Source: Bacteroides_E sp964583185
GTDB lineage: Bacteria > Bacteroidota > Bacteroidia > Bacteroidales > Bacteroidaceae
DNA: 64,000 nt
Assembly (NCBI GenBank): GCA_964583185.1
Contig: CAZOVL010000002.1
Coordinates: forward strand, 13,544 to 77,543
Direction: 5' to 3'
Shown here: one piece after another, positions 18,017-26,839 of the stretch
Numbering within the stretch: the stretch's first letter is position 1
Layout: each line of letters starts with the position of its first letter
Translations under genes and position numbers: made by a program
The notes under the pieces: generated by a model
Databases searched by the model: none
Told to the model about the DNA's origin: nothing
Seen by the model: only the letters and a program-made list of their open reading frames with translations

Positions 18017-18628
18017 ATGTTATTAAAGCTTTATAAGAAAAACAACAACACAGAAGACCTCCAGAAAGTAGTGGATATTTTAAATGATGGAGGTTTAATT
18101 ATTTACCCCACCGATACTAGATATGCCATTGGTTGCCATGCAATGAAAGAAAGAGCTGTAGAAAAAATCTGTAAAATTAAAAACATCAATGTACAGAAAA
18201 ACAATCTTTCTATTATCTGCTATGACTTAAGTAGTGTGAGTCAGTTTGCCAAACTGGATAATTCCGTATTTAAGGTAATGAAGCGTAACTTACCTGGTCC
18301 GTTTACTTTTATTCTCAATGGAACGAACAGGCTACCTAAGATATTCAGAAATCGTAAAGAAATAGGTATTCGTATGCCTAACGAACCGATAATTCAAGAA
18401 ATTGCCCGACTATTGGATGAACCCATAATGACAACTACTGTGCCATACGACCTTAATGATGACATTGAATATGTTACTAATCCTGAGTTGATTAACGAAA
18501 AAATGGGGCACTTAGTAGATTTAGTTATTGATGGAGGAATAGGCAGTACCGAAGAGTCTACTATTGTAAATTGTACCAATGAAGAGTTTGAAATTGTACG
18601 ACAAGGCGCCGGAGATCTTATTCTTTAA
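18017..18628 (+). CDS. Sua5/YciO/YrdC-family protein (threonylcarbamoyl-AMP synthase-like)
   Basis: A 203-residue YrdC-fold protein. The signature GGLIIYPTDTRYAIGCHAMKERAVEKICKIKN is at about 30-60 and LPGPFTFILNGTNRLPK near 93-109, with IGIRMPNEPI downstream. Members make threonylcarbamoyl-AMP for the t6A tRNA modification (TsaC/Sua5) or are YciO-like paralogues of less certain activity. The short length and lack of a Sua5 C-terminal domain favour the YciO/TsaC type. It ends at a strong bidirectional terminator. Confidence 0.85.
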   Translation: MLLKLYKKNNNTEDLQKVVDILNDGGLIIYPTDTRYAIGCHAMKERAVEKICKIKNINVQKNNLSIICYDLSSVSQFAKLDNSVFKVMKRNLPGPFTFILNGTNRLPKIFRNRKEIGIRMPNEPIIQEIARLLDEPIMTTTVPYDLNDDIEYVTNPELINEKMGHLVDLVIDGGIGSTEESTIVNCTNEEFEIVRQGAGDLIL

Positions 18629-18649
18629 TTCTTCTGACAACTTGTTTAT

Positions 18650-18695
18650 ATAAAAAGAAAGAGAATGTTTTGAATAACATTCTCTTTCTTTTTAT
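18650..18695. terminator. Bidirectional intrinsic terminator
   Basis: A 20-bp perfect inverted repeat (18650-18669 with 18676-18695) with the 6-base loop TTGAAT. One arm is rich in A and the other in T, so both strands have a U tract. It sits between the convergent Sua5-type gene and nagB and should stop transcription from both sides. Confidence 0.88.
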
Positions 18696-18721
18696 ACCTT
18701 TAATTAGAGAGTTAATTCGCT

Positions 18722-19543
18722 TTAACTCTTTAGTTCTTCTAACATTGTCTTTGGATCTAAGTGATCTTGCTCAATGTCTTTATAATACTTATAGGTGCCC
18801 ACTTTTATTTCATGAGTAGAAGCATCATCACACACAATAATTCCATGTTCGTGTATTTGAAGCATACTAATGGTCCACATATGTGTTATACTACCTTCAA
18901 CAGCATGTTTCAATGCTCGCGCCTTGTTATACCCATTGACTAAAATCATAACTTCCTTTGAAGATAAAACCGTACTAATACCTACGGTAAGAGCCAACTT
19001 AGGCACTTGATGCATGTCATAGTCAAAGAAACGAGAATTTGCAATTCGTGTATCTTTGGTCAATGTTTTTATACGTGTTCGTGAGCCTAAAGAGGAACCA
19101 GGTTCATTGAATGCAAAATGCCCATTAGGACCAATGCCTCCCATAAACAAATCTACACCATACGATTGTAGTTTCTCTTCGTATCGGGCACATTCAGCAT
19201 CTAAATCTTCTGCATTACCATCTAAAAGATTAATGTTTTCAGCTTTAATGTCAATATGATTAAAGAAATTATTCCACATGAAAGAGTAATAACTCTCGGG
19301 ATGCTCTCGTGGCAAACCCACGTACTCATCCATATTAAAAGTCACCACATTTTGAAATGAAACAAGACCTTTTCCACATAACTCAATTAACTTTTTATAA
19401 AAACCTAACTGAGTTGAACCGGTAGCTAATCCTAAAACAAAAGGTTTTTCTGCTGTAGGTTGAGCTTTTTTAATTTTCAAAGCAGTATAATAAGCTGCCC
19501 AATCGGACATATACTGATAATCAGGTTGAATAATAACTCTCAT
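18722..19543 (-). CDS. nagB: Glucosamine-6-phosphate deaminase
   Basis: NagB converts glucosamine 6-phosphate to fructose 6-phosphate and ammonia, feeding amino-sugar carbon into glycolysis. The 273-residue length is normal. Family features are LGLATGSTQLGFYKKL (phosphate loop), FNMDEYVGL with the catalytic Asp, GGIGPNGHFAFNEPGSSLGSRTR with the catalytic His, and the C-terminal EGSITHMWTISMLQIH segment. It lies just downstream of the flavodiiron gene on the same strand (17 bases) but has no functional link that I can see. Confidence 0.95.
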   Translation of the reverse strand: MRVIIQPDYQYMSDWAAYYTALKIKKAQPTAEKPFVLGLATGSTQLGFYKKLIELCGKGLVSFQNVVTFNMDEYVGLPREHPESYYSFMWNNFFNHIDIKAENINLLDGNAEDLDAECARYEEKLQSYGVDLFMGGIGPNGHFAFNEPGSSLGSRTRIKTLTKDTRIANSRFFDYDMHQVPKLALTVGISTVLSSKEVMILVNGYNKARALKHAVEGSITHMWTISMLQIHEHGIIVCDDASTHEIKVGTYKYYKDIEQDHLDPKTMLEELKS

Positions 19544-19560
19544 TTTTTTTGTATTTAGTT

Positions 19561-20760
19561 CTAGACTCTATCTTTTTTCAAACGATTGGCCATACTACGA
19601 GCTAAGGCTCTGCATTGTTCTTCAGTATCCGCTCTTAATGAATGTTTTACTTCTACAGAATTAGTCACAATTTCCAGCTTCATCTCTTCTATGAATTCGG
19701 TCATTTGCTTTACTGCTCCTCCAGCCCAACTAAATGAACCAAAGCAGCCGAAATAGCGATTTTTAAGTAATCGATTCTTTAGCTTGGAAAGTAAGGTTTC
19801 AACACCGGGATAAAGGGTATTGTTATAGGTAGGCGTTCCAATAATTAATCCTTTGTACCTAAAAATATCCCGTATAATGTATGAGGCATCACTTTTGCTT
19901 ACATTATGCATGCATACATCTTTTATCCCTTGAAGGGTTAATTCTTCTGCAATAATTTCTGCCATCTCTTCTGTATTACCATACATTGAGCCGTAGGCAA
20001 TCACTACTCCTTCAAAAGCTTCATACTTACTCAACCTATCATAAACGCCAATGACTTTTTTAACATTTCCACCGGTCCATACAGGTCCGTGAGTAGAGCA
20101 AATAAATTGAATAGGTAACCCTCCTATTTTCTTAAATGCATTTTGTACCTGCATTCCATATCTTCCTACAATAGTGGAATAATAGCGTTCCATCTCTCCC
20201 CAAAAAACATCTGTATTTATACGACTATCCAAGAAGCTTCCATTTAATGCACCATAACAACCAAATCCATCACCTGAAAAGATAACACCCTCTGTTTCAT
20301 CAAAGGTCATCATTGTTTCAGGCCAATGCACCATAGGTGTCATATAAAAACGCAAGGTATGATGTCCTAACTCTAAAGTATCTTTCTCTTTCACCAACTG
20401 CAAATTCTCAGAGACACCATAAAATCCTTCCAGCATATTAAAGGTTAACTTATTACCTATAATTGTAATGTTGGGGTACTCTTTCTTTATTAAGCGAATG
20501 GCTCCTGAATGATCGGGTTCCATGTGGTTGATTATTAAATAATCTATGGTACGATTGCCTAATATATCTTTAATTTTCTTCAAATATCCTTCAAGAAAAG
20601 CAACATCTACAGTATCAACCAAAGCTACTTTTTCATCATCAATTAAGTAAGAGTTATATGAAACACCATAGGGTAATTCCCATAGACCTTCAAATCTTTC
20701 TTTTTGTCTATCATTTACTCCAACATAATGAATCCTTCCTGCAATCTTTGTTCTATCCAT
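19561..20760 (-). CDS. FprA-family A-type flavodiiron protein
   Basis: A 399-residue cytoplasmic flavodiiron protein that reduces O2 or NO in anaerobes. Residues 1-245 form the metallo-beta-lactamase-like diiron domain; ligands are H79, E81, D83 and H84 in NHMEPDHSG, then VHWPETM, SGDGFGCYG and CSTHGPVW. From about residue 250 it is a flavodoxin domain with the FMN loop YGSMYGNTEEMAE and GTPTYNNTLYPG. All diiron ligands are present. This suits oxygen or nitrosative defence in a gut-type anaerobe. Confidence 0.93.
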   Translation of the reverse strand: MDRTKIAGRIHYVGVNDRQKERFEGLWELPYGVSYNSYLIDDEKVALVDTVDVAFLEGYLKKIKDILGNRTIDYLIINHMEPDHSGAIRLIKKEYPNITIIGNKLTFNMLEGFYGVSENLQLVKEKDTLELGHHTLRFYMTPMVHWPETMMTFDETEGVIFSGDGFGCYGALNGSFLDSRINTDVFWGEMERYYSTIVGRYGMQVQNAFKKIGGLPIQFICSTHGPVWTGGNVKKVIGVYDRLSKYEAFEGVVIAYGSMYGNTEEMAEIIAEELTLQGIKDVCMHNVSKSDASYIIRDIFRYKGLIIGTPTYNNTLYPGVETLLSKLKNRLLKNRYFGCFGSFSWAGGAVKQMTEFIEEMKLEIVTNSVEVKHSLRADTEEQCRALARSMANRLKKDRV

Positions 20761-20783
20761 TTATATAAAATTATTACGTTAAA

Positions 20784-21716
20784 TTACAAAGAACAATTGT
20801 ATAATTGTCCTTGATAAACTTGTTTTTCTTTCATTTCTTTTACCAGCTTCATAGTAAATTCGTAGTTTCTTATTCCCCAATCAGGAGCAATCACTAACTC
20901 TTTGGGCGATTGAGAGATAAAACGTTCAACTACAATATTTGGATTCAAACGTTTTAAATATTCAATAACCAAAGAAATATAATCTTCCAAAGTAGAGATA
21001 TAAAAATCCTCCGGATGTGCTGCATATTCTTTTGCCATTTGTGTACCCTTAATAATCTGTAATTGATGTAGTTTCAGAGTATCTAAAGGAAGTTTCGATA
21101 AAATTTCAGCTTGACTAAGAATGAATTCAGCTGTTTCTCCGGGTAAACCTAATATAATATGTCCACCTGTTAAGATTTCATGGCTCTTTGTTTTTTCAAC
21201 AGCCTCAACCACACAAGAGTAGGTATGCCCCCTATTCACTCTCTTCAGGGTTTTATCCGAAGTGGTTTCTATTCCATATTCAACCAAAACAAAGCTTTTC
21301 TTACTCAGTTCGCCTAAATAAGTCAATAGTTCATCAGAGATACAATCGGGTCGGGTTCCTATAACTAAACCCACTACATCTTCAACAGCCAAAGCTTCTT
21401 CATACTTCTTTTTAAGTTCATTTAAAGAGCCATACGTGTTTGTATAAGATTGAAAGTAGGCTAAATATTTCATTGATGGATATTTATGAGCAAAGAAAAG
21501 TTTCCCATCCTCCAACTGCTGTGCCACTGTTTTATCTGTTTTACAATAGGCTGGACTAAACGTTTGATTGTTGCAATAAGTACATCCTCCCACTCCTATT
21601 CTTCCATCTCTGTTTGGGCAAGTGAAACCTGCATTAATAGAGATTTTCTGCACTTTAAAAGGAAAGTGTTTCTTTAAAAAAGAGGGGAAATCATTATATA
21701 CTTTATTACTACTCAT
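20784..21716 (-). CDS. TIGR01212-type radical SAM protein (YhcC-like)
   Basis: A 310-residue radical SAM protein. The cluster cysteines C33, C45 and C48 occur in CPNRDGRIGVGGCTYCNN, the wide spacing that marks the TIGR01212/YhcC group, not the common CxxxCxxC. Further core segments are GTRPDCISDELL, VEYGIETTSDKTLKRVNRGH and GGHIILGLPGE. The group is related to tRNA- or Elp3-like radical SAM enzymes, but its reaction is not established. It is the first gene of a (-) run leading into the flavodiiron gene. Confidence 0.88.
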   Translation of the reverse strand: MSSNKVYNDFPSFLKKHFPFKVQKISINAGFTCPNRDGRIGVGGCTYCNNQTFSPAYCKTDKTVAQQLEDGKLFFAHKYPSMKYLAYFQSYTNTYGSLNELKKKYEEALAVEDVVGLVIGTRPDCISDELLTYLGELSKKSFVLVEYGIETTSDKTLKRVNRGHTYSCVVEAVEKTKSHEILTGGHIILGLPGETAEFILSQAEILSKLPLDTLKLHQLQIIKGTQMAKEYAAHPEDFYISTLEDYISLVIEYLKRLNPNIVVERFISQSPKELVIAPDWGIRNYEFTMKLVKEMKEKQVYQGQLYNCSL

Positions 21717-21735
21717 TTTTAGCTTTTTCAGTTGA

Positions 21736-21743
21736 CAAAGATA
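21736..21743 (-). promoter_or_regulatory. -7 box (TATCTTTG) before the radical SAM gene
   Basis: On the minus strand this reads TATCTTTG, matching TAnnTTTG, with the ATG about 20 bases downstream. It probably drives the radical SAM, flavodiiron and nagB genes. Confidence 0.42.
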
Positions 21744-21882
21744 GTATTAAATTTTAAAATGAGTAGGTTTTAGTGCTACTTAAACGCTATGTATTAATGC
21801 GATAGATTATCCAATTTGTTATACATTACCCCATCTTTTAGAATATAAAGAGACCATTTTCGATGAATACAAACATTTTTAT

Positions 21883-21890
21883 TATTTTTG
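21883..21890 (+). promoter_or_regulatory. -7 box (TATTTTTG) before the DPP-IV-type gene
   Basis: TATTTTTG matches TAnnTTTG and lies 32 bases before the ATG at 21923; a T-rich TTTTCG about 20 bases upstream is a poor -33. Confidence 0.4.
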
Positions 21891-21922
21891 TCTAGTATAA
21901 TCTAAAATAAAATCCACTCTAT

Positions 21923-24133
21923 ATGAAAAGGTTCAGTCTATTATTCGTTAGCTTACTCTCATCAATCCTATTAATGGCACAAGGAGGAGTAAAAGAGCTA
22001 CAGCTCAATGAAATCACATCAGGATATTTTAGACCTGAAACGTTACAAGGAGTTATTCCTGTTCCTAACGAAGATTTTTATTCTCAGATGAATGATGAAG
22101 GAACACAAATTATTAAATACTCTTTTGTAACGGGGGAATTGGTTGAAGTGCTTTTTGATGTCAATACAGCAAGAGATTGTCCCTTTAAAAACTTTGATAG
22201 TTATTCTTTCTCTCCTGATGGAACTAAACTATTAATTGCAACTGAAACACAGTCGATATACAGAAGGTCATATAAGGCTGTTCATTATATTTACACTTTA
22301 AAAAACAATACAGTAGAGCCTCTATCCGATGGAGGTCCTCAACAGGCTCCGCTATTTTCTCCTGATAGTTATCAAATAGCCTTTGTTAGAGACAATAATA
22401 TTTTTCTGGTGAAGTTATTATATAATAATAGCGAATCACAGGTAACACAAGATGGAGAATACAATAAAATAATCAATGGTATTCCTGATTGGGTATACGA
22501 AGAAGAATTTGCTTTTAACTCTGCACTTACATTTAGTGAGGACAGTAAACTATTGGCCTTTATTCGATTTGACGAATCGGATGTTCATTCATTTTCTTTT
22601 CCCTTATATGGCGGACAAGCTCCTTTCCTCAAGCAGTTTGAACTTTATCCCGGCTTTTATACCTATAAGTATCCCAAAGCAGGACAAGCAAATGCAAAAG
22701 TAAGTGTACACTCCTTTGATATAAAGTCAAGGGTTACTAGAAAAATTGATATTCCGGTAGCTGAAGATGGATATATTCCTAGAATTCGTTTCACAAAAAA
22801 AGAGAATCAACTGGCTGTATTTACTTTAAATCGTCATCAAAATCAATTGGATTTATATATTGCTGATGCACGATCTACAGTGAGTAAATTGATTTTACGT
22901 GATGAAAGTCCGCAATACATAAAGCCAGAAGTACTAGACCAAGTTCATTTCTACTCTGACAACTTTAGTTTTTTAAGCGAAAAAAGTGGATATCAACACC
23001 TTTATTGGTATAACACCCAAGGCACATTGGTAAAACAAGTAACTCAAGGAGAATTTGAAGTTAAAAACTTTTTAGGATGGGATGCTAAAGAAAACTCATT
23101 CTACTATGAAAGTAATGAAGGTAACCCTTTGCAATCGGCTATTTATAAGCTGGATGCCAAAAATAAAAAGACACAGTTGACCAATCAACAAGGAACAAAC
23201 CGTGCCATCTTTAGTCATTCACTTAAATACTTTCTCAACACACACTCTAGTCTTAAACAACCAACTTCGGTTGCCTTAATAGACAATAAAGGAAAAACAT
23301 TAAAGACTCTGATAGATAATAATGATTTGAAAACTAAATTAGCACATTATAATTTACCGGAAAAAGAGCTATTTTCTTTTACTACACCTCAAGGAACTGA
23401 ACTTAATGGATGGATGATAAAACCCACAAATTTCTCAGCAAACAAAAAATATCCTGTGATTCAATATCAATATAGTGGACCAGGAAGTCAAGAGGTCTTG
23501 GATAGATGGGCTGTTGGAGGTGACAGACAAGGAATAGGATGGGAATCGTATATGGCAAGCCAGGGATTCCTCATTGTGTGTGTAGATGGAAGAGGAACAG
23601 GTGGGCGTGGAGCTTCGTTTGAAAAATCCACTTATCTCAACTTAGGTGTAAAAGAGTCTGAAGACCAAGTATTTACTGCTAATTATATAAGTACTCTACC
23701 TTATGTTGATGGAAATCGCATAGGTATTTGGGGGTGGAGTTATGGAGGTTATATGACCTTAATGAGCATGAGTATACTAAACTCACCATTCAAAGCCGGT
23801 GTTGCAGTAGCTCCTGTTACCGATTGGAAGTTTTATGACACTATTTATGGAGAGCGTTATATGCGCACACCCCAAGAAAACTTTGAAGGCTATAAATCAT
23901 CATCCGCATTTACTCGTGCCAATAATTTACAAGGTGAACTTTTATTAGTTCATGGAATGGCTGACGATAATGTACACTTTCAAAACAGTGTTGAATATAG
24001 TGAAGAGTTAATTCAGGCTAATAAATCTTTTAAGCTACAGGCTTATCCTAACAGAGATCATGGGATTTATGGGGGAAATACTCGCCACCATTTATTCACA
24101 CAATTAACAGAGTTCTTCTTAAAAAACTTATAA
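21923..24133 (+). CDS. Dipeptidyl peptidase IV-type serine peptidase (S9B), secreted
   Basis: A 736-residue peptidase with a signal peptide ending near residue 19 (LLSSILLMAQ). Residues ~50-440 form the DPP-IV N-terminal beta-propeller (FDSYSFSPDGTKLLIATE, APLFSPDSYQIAFVRD, IPDWVYEEEF with the substrate-anchoring Glu pair). The C-terminal alpha/beta hydrolase domain has the nucleophile in GWSYGGYMTL near 605, the Asp in GMADDNVHF near 680 and the His in NRDHGIYGGN near 712. Such enzymes release dipeptides or tripeptides at proline, supporting peptide use in the periplasm. The lipA start follows the stop codon without a gap. Confidence 0.93.
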   Translation: MKRFSLLFVSLLSSILLMAQGGVKELQLNEITSGYFRPETLQGVIPVPNEDFYSQMNDEGTQIIKYSFVTGELVEVLFDVNTARDCPFKNFDSYSFSPDGTKLLIATETQSIYRRSYKAVHYIYTLKNNTVEPLSDGGPQQAPLFSPDSYQIAFVRDNNIFLVKLLYNNSESQVTQDGEYNKIINGIPDWVYEEEFAFNSALTFSEDSKLLAFIRFDESDVHSFSFPLYGGQAPFLKQFELYPGFYTYKYPKAGQANAKVSVHSFDIKSRVTRKIDIPVAEDGYIPRIRFTKKENQLAVFTLNRHQNQLDLYIADARSTVSKLILRDESPQYIKPEVLDQVHFYSDNFSFLSEKSGYQHLYWYNTQGTLVKQVTQGEFEVKNFLGWDAKENSFYYESNEGNPLQSAIYKLDAKNKKTQLTNQQGTNRAIFSHSLKYFLNTHSSLKQPTSVALIDNKGKTLKTLIDNNDLKTKLAHYNLPEKELFSFTTPQGTELNGWMIKPTNFSANKKYPVIQYQYSGPGSQEVLDRWAVGGDRQGIGWESYMASQGFLIVCVDGRGTGGRGASFEKSTYLNLGVKESEDQVFTANYISTLPYVDGNRIGIWGWSYGGYMTLMSMSILNSPFKAGVAVAPVTDWKFYDTIYGERYMRTPQENFEGYKSSSAFTRANNLQGELLLVHGMADDNVHFQNSVEYSEELIQANKSFKLQAYPNRDHGIYGGNTRHHLFTQLTEFFLKNL

Positions 24134-24991
24134 ATGCAAAGAAGGGTAATAAAGCCTTCCTGGCTTAAGGTAAATATTGCCAGTAACAACAGATATAGTG
24201 AGATTAAGAAAGTGGTAGATACTCACTGTCTGCATACCATTTGCAGTAGTGGAAGATGCCCAAACTTAGGAGAGTGCTGGGGAAAAGGAACAGCTACTTT
24301 TATGATAGGTGGAGATATCTGTACACGTAACTGCAAGTTCTGCAACACCAAAAGTGGAAAACCTCTTCCATTAAATAGTGAAGAACCCGAGAATATAGCC
24401 AAATCCATAGAATTAATGCGGATAGACTATGCTGTTATAACATCTGTAGATCGTGATGATCTTCCTGATTACGGGGCAGAACATTGGGTTAAAACAATAG
24501 AAGCTGTCAAGAAGAAAACACCTCAAACAGCCATTGAAGTGCTTATCCCCGACTTTCAAGGAAATAAATCGCACATTGATTTAATTATACAGGCAGCCCC
24601 CCATATCATCGCTCACAATATGGAAACCGTAAAAAGAATTACTCCTTTGGTAAGAAGTGTAGCCAAATACGAGATGAGTTTGAAGGTTATTGAACAAATT
24701 GCAGCTTCTAATATTCCTGCTAAATCAGGAATTATGGTAGGATTAGGAGAAACTACCGATGAAGTAGAGGTTTTAATGGATGATTTGCTTCATGTGGGTT
24801 GTTCCATCTTAACCATTGGGCAATATTTGCAACCCTCTAGAAAACACTATCCTGTTGTTGAATACATTACCCCCGAACAATTTGATAGATATAAAGAAAT
24901 TGGACTAAAAAAAGGATTTAAAAGTGTGGTAAGCGGGCCATTAGTTCGCTCTTCCTATCACGCAGAAAAACATATCTCACTCATTCGGTAA
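24134..24991 (+). CDS. lipA: Lipoyl synthase
   Basis: LipA inserts two sulfurs into octanoyl groups on lipoyl domains using two Fe4S4 clusters. The auxiliary cluster cysteines C37, C42 and C48 are in CSSGRCPNLGECWG, and the radical SAM cysteines C63, C67 and C70 are in CTRNCKFC, both with the spacing of characterised LipA. The C-terminal RSSYHAEK supplies the serine ligand of the auxiliary cluster. The length of 285 is normal. The ATG directly follows the stop codon of the peptidase gene, so translation is probably coupled. Confidence 0.96.
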   Translation: MQRRVIKPSWLKVNIASNNRYSEIKKVVDTHCLHTICSSGRCPNLGECWGKGTATFMIGGDICTRNCKFCNTKSGKPLPLNSEEPENIAKSIELMRIDYAVITSVDRDDLPDYGAEHWVKTIEAVKKKTPQTAIEVLIPDFQGNKSHIDLIIQAAPHIIAHNMETVKRITPLVRSVAKYEMSLKVIEQIAASNIPAKSGIMVGLGETTDEVEVLMDDLLHVGCSILTIGQYLQPSRKHYPVVEYITPEQFDRYKEIGLKKGFKSVVSGPLVRSSYHAEKHISLIR

Positions 24992-25039
24992 ACTAAACTT
25001 GTTTCTTTTTGTTTTAATGATAGATTTAATCTTGTAAGT

Positions 25040-26158
25040 ATGAAGTCAAGGAAAATTCTATCATCAAAATATAATATGTCGTTGGGGTTATTGCCTGCAA
25101 TAGCAACAATGATTTTATGTGAATTTATCTGTCAGGAGAGAGCAATTTACATAGGGACAACTTTGGCTGTCATCCAACTCTATATATATTATGGCAGACG
25201 AGCTAAAAATGTTAATTTCATATTAGACATAACTACTTTAGTTCTGTTTGCACTAACTATTTCCACCTTTTTTTATAAAAATTATTGTCCCATAGGATTG
25301 GCATCCATCACAATAGAAGCGAGTATAATCATACCCCTATTCATTATCTATTTACATAAAAAAAGATTTATCTCTTTTTTAATTCGTAAAAAGAAAGAAA
25401 AAGACAGACAACAGTTTGCTCAAGGAGCAGAAGCATCTATTGTTTCCACTCGTGTTTTATTCATACTAGGAGCAATACATTTCATTGTTTTAACTATTTT
25501 CTTCTTGACCGGGAAGGGCATTGAACCTCACACTCATTGGATTATGTTTCGCTTATTTCCTATTTTAGTTTTTAGTTTGAGTATTTTATTTAATCAAGTA
25601 GCTATAAACTATTTCAACAAAATTATAGCACATACGGAATACTATCCCATAGTTAATAAATATGGAGACGTAATTGGAAAATCAACGAAAGAAGAAATTG
25701 TAAATAATAAGAAACAGAACATTTATCCTTTAATTCGAATAGCTATAATAGCAGATAATGAATTATTGCTTTGTAAAAGGCCTCAAAAAGTTTTAATAGA
25801 AAAAGAAAAAATAGATGTACCCATAGAAGGTTTCCTTCGGTACAATGAAACAATATCACAGGGAATACAACGGCTTTTAGATGAAAACTTAACCAAAGTA
25901 AATACTGGAGTTCAGCCTATTTATCATTTAACCTATCATTTCAAAACACAAGAAACAAATCGGTTAATCTACTCTTTTTCAATAGAGATGGATAAAGAAG
26001 AGGTGAAAAATTGTTTCAAAAGAAGAGATGCTAAATTTTGGAATCTAAACTCCATTAAGGAGAAAATACAAACCTCTTTCTTTTCTGCTTTGTTACGAGA
26101 GGAATTTGAATATTTGAGTCAAGTTATTTATACAAGAGAAAAATACAAGGAACTTTAG
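25040..26158 (+). CDS. Multi-pass membrane protein with C-terminal degenerate Nudix-like domain
   Basis: A 372-residue protein. The first ~205 residues hold about six membrane segments (near 17-33, 38-51, 64-80, 86-105, 137-157 and 168-190). The C-terminal part starts with YPIVNKYGDVIGKSTKEEI and RIAIIADNELLLCKRP, a pattern like IDI-type Nudix domains. The Nudix box position reads GFLRYNETISQGIQRLLDEN: the first Gly and Glu and the Arg fit, but the Glu after Arg is Leu and the second Glu of the EE pair is Asn. Catalysis is therefore doubtful; a sensing or binding role is possible. It follows lipA by 48 bases and its 3' end overlaps the convergent methylase gene by 35 bases. Confidence 0.7.
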   Translation: MKSRKILSSKYNMSLGLLPAIATMILCEFICQERAIYIGTTLAVIQLYIYYGRRAKNVNFILDITTLVLFALTISTFFYKNYCPIGLASITIEASIIIPLFIIYLHKKRFISFLIRKKKEKDRQQFAQGAEASIVSTRVLFILGAIHFIVLTIFFLTGKGIEPHTHWIMFRLFPILVFSLSILFNQVAINYFNKIIAHTEYYPIVNKYGDVIGKSTKEEIVNNKKQNIYPLIRIAIIADNELLLCKRPQKVLIEKEKIDVPIEGFLRYNETISQGIQRLLDENLTKVNTGVQPIYHLTYHFKTQETNRLIYSFSIEMDKEEVKNCFKRRDAKFWNLNSIKEKIQTSFFSALLREEFEYLSQVIYTREKYKEL

Positions 26159-26831
26159 CTATCTCTGGCATATCTCGCTTCCACTCTTGAATGGTCTTGG
26201 TCTGAATAAACTCATCGGGGCAAGTGATATTCGCAGCAATACATAACTTGGTTTGTGCCTTACAGTTTTTCAAAATATCATCAACCATTTGTTTATTTCT
26301 GTAGGGTGTTTCAATGAATAGCTGAGTTTCATCATCGCCATAAATTCTACGCTCTAACTCTTTTATTTTTTGAACTCTTCGATCACCTTGTATTGGCAGG
26401 TACCCATGAAAGGTAAAACTTTGTCCGTTAAACCCTGAAGCCATCAAAGAAAGAAGAATAGATGAAGGCCCAACCAAAGGAATCACTTTTATATTTTTTT
26501 TATGAGCCAAAGCAACTAAATCCGATCCCGGGTCAGCAACAGCAGGACAACCTGCTTCGGACATTAAACCAACAGGTTCTCCCTTTAAAAGAGGAGCCAT
26601 ATATTCCTGTAATTTACCTTTAGGTGTTCGTTTATTTAATTCATAAAAAGTTAAATCATCAATTACTATTGAAGTATCTACTTTTTTCAAGAAACGACGT
26701 GCGGTTCTCAAGTCTTCAACAACAAAATGTTTAATCTGTAAAATAACTGATTTATTGTAATCAGGAAGAACATTAGAAATCGATGTATCTCCTAATGTTA
26801 CAGGAATTAAATACAATCCGTTAGAAAGCAT
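26124..26831 (-). CDS. RsmI-like tetrapyrrole methylase-family SAM methyltransferase
   Basis: A 235-residue SAM-dependent methyltransferase of the tetrapyrrole methylase (TP) fold. Segments that fit are LYLIPVTLGDTSISNVLP at the start, LMSEAGCPAVADPGSDLVALA (the SAM-side GxPxxxDPG loop) and VIPLVGPSSILLSLMASGFNGQSFTFHGYLP. The relationship is to RsmI, which 2'-O-methylates C1402 of 16S rRNA, but this is a shorter paralogue type common in Bacteroidetes, so rRNA as a target is inferred. It lies 8 bases after the GldB gene and overlaps the Nudix-like gene tail to tail. Confidence 0.85.
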   Translation of the reverse strand: MLSNGLYLIPVTLGDTSISNVLPDYNKSVILQIKHFVVEDLRTARRFLKKVDTSIVIDDLTFYELNKRTPKGKLQEYMAPLLKGEPVGLMSEAGCPAVADPGSDLVALAHKKNIKVIPLVGPSSILLSLMASGFNGQSFTFHGYLPIQGDRRVQKIKELERRIYGDDETQLFIETPYRNKQMVDDILKNCKAQTKLCIAANITCPDEFIQTKTIQEWKRDMPEIAKVPCIFLLYK

Positions 26832-26839
26832 AAAATAGT

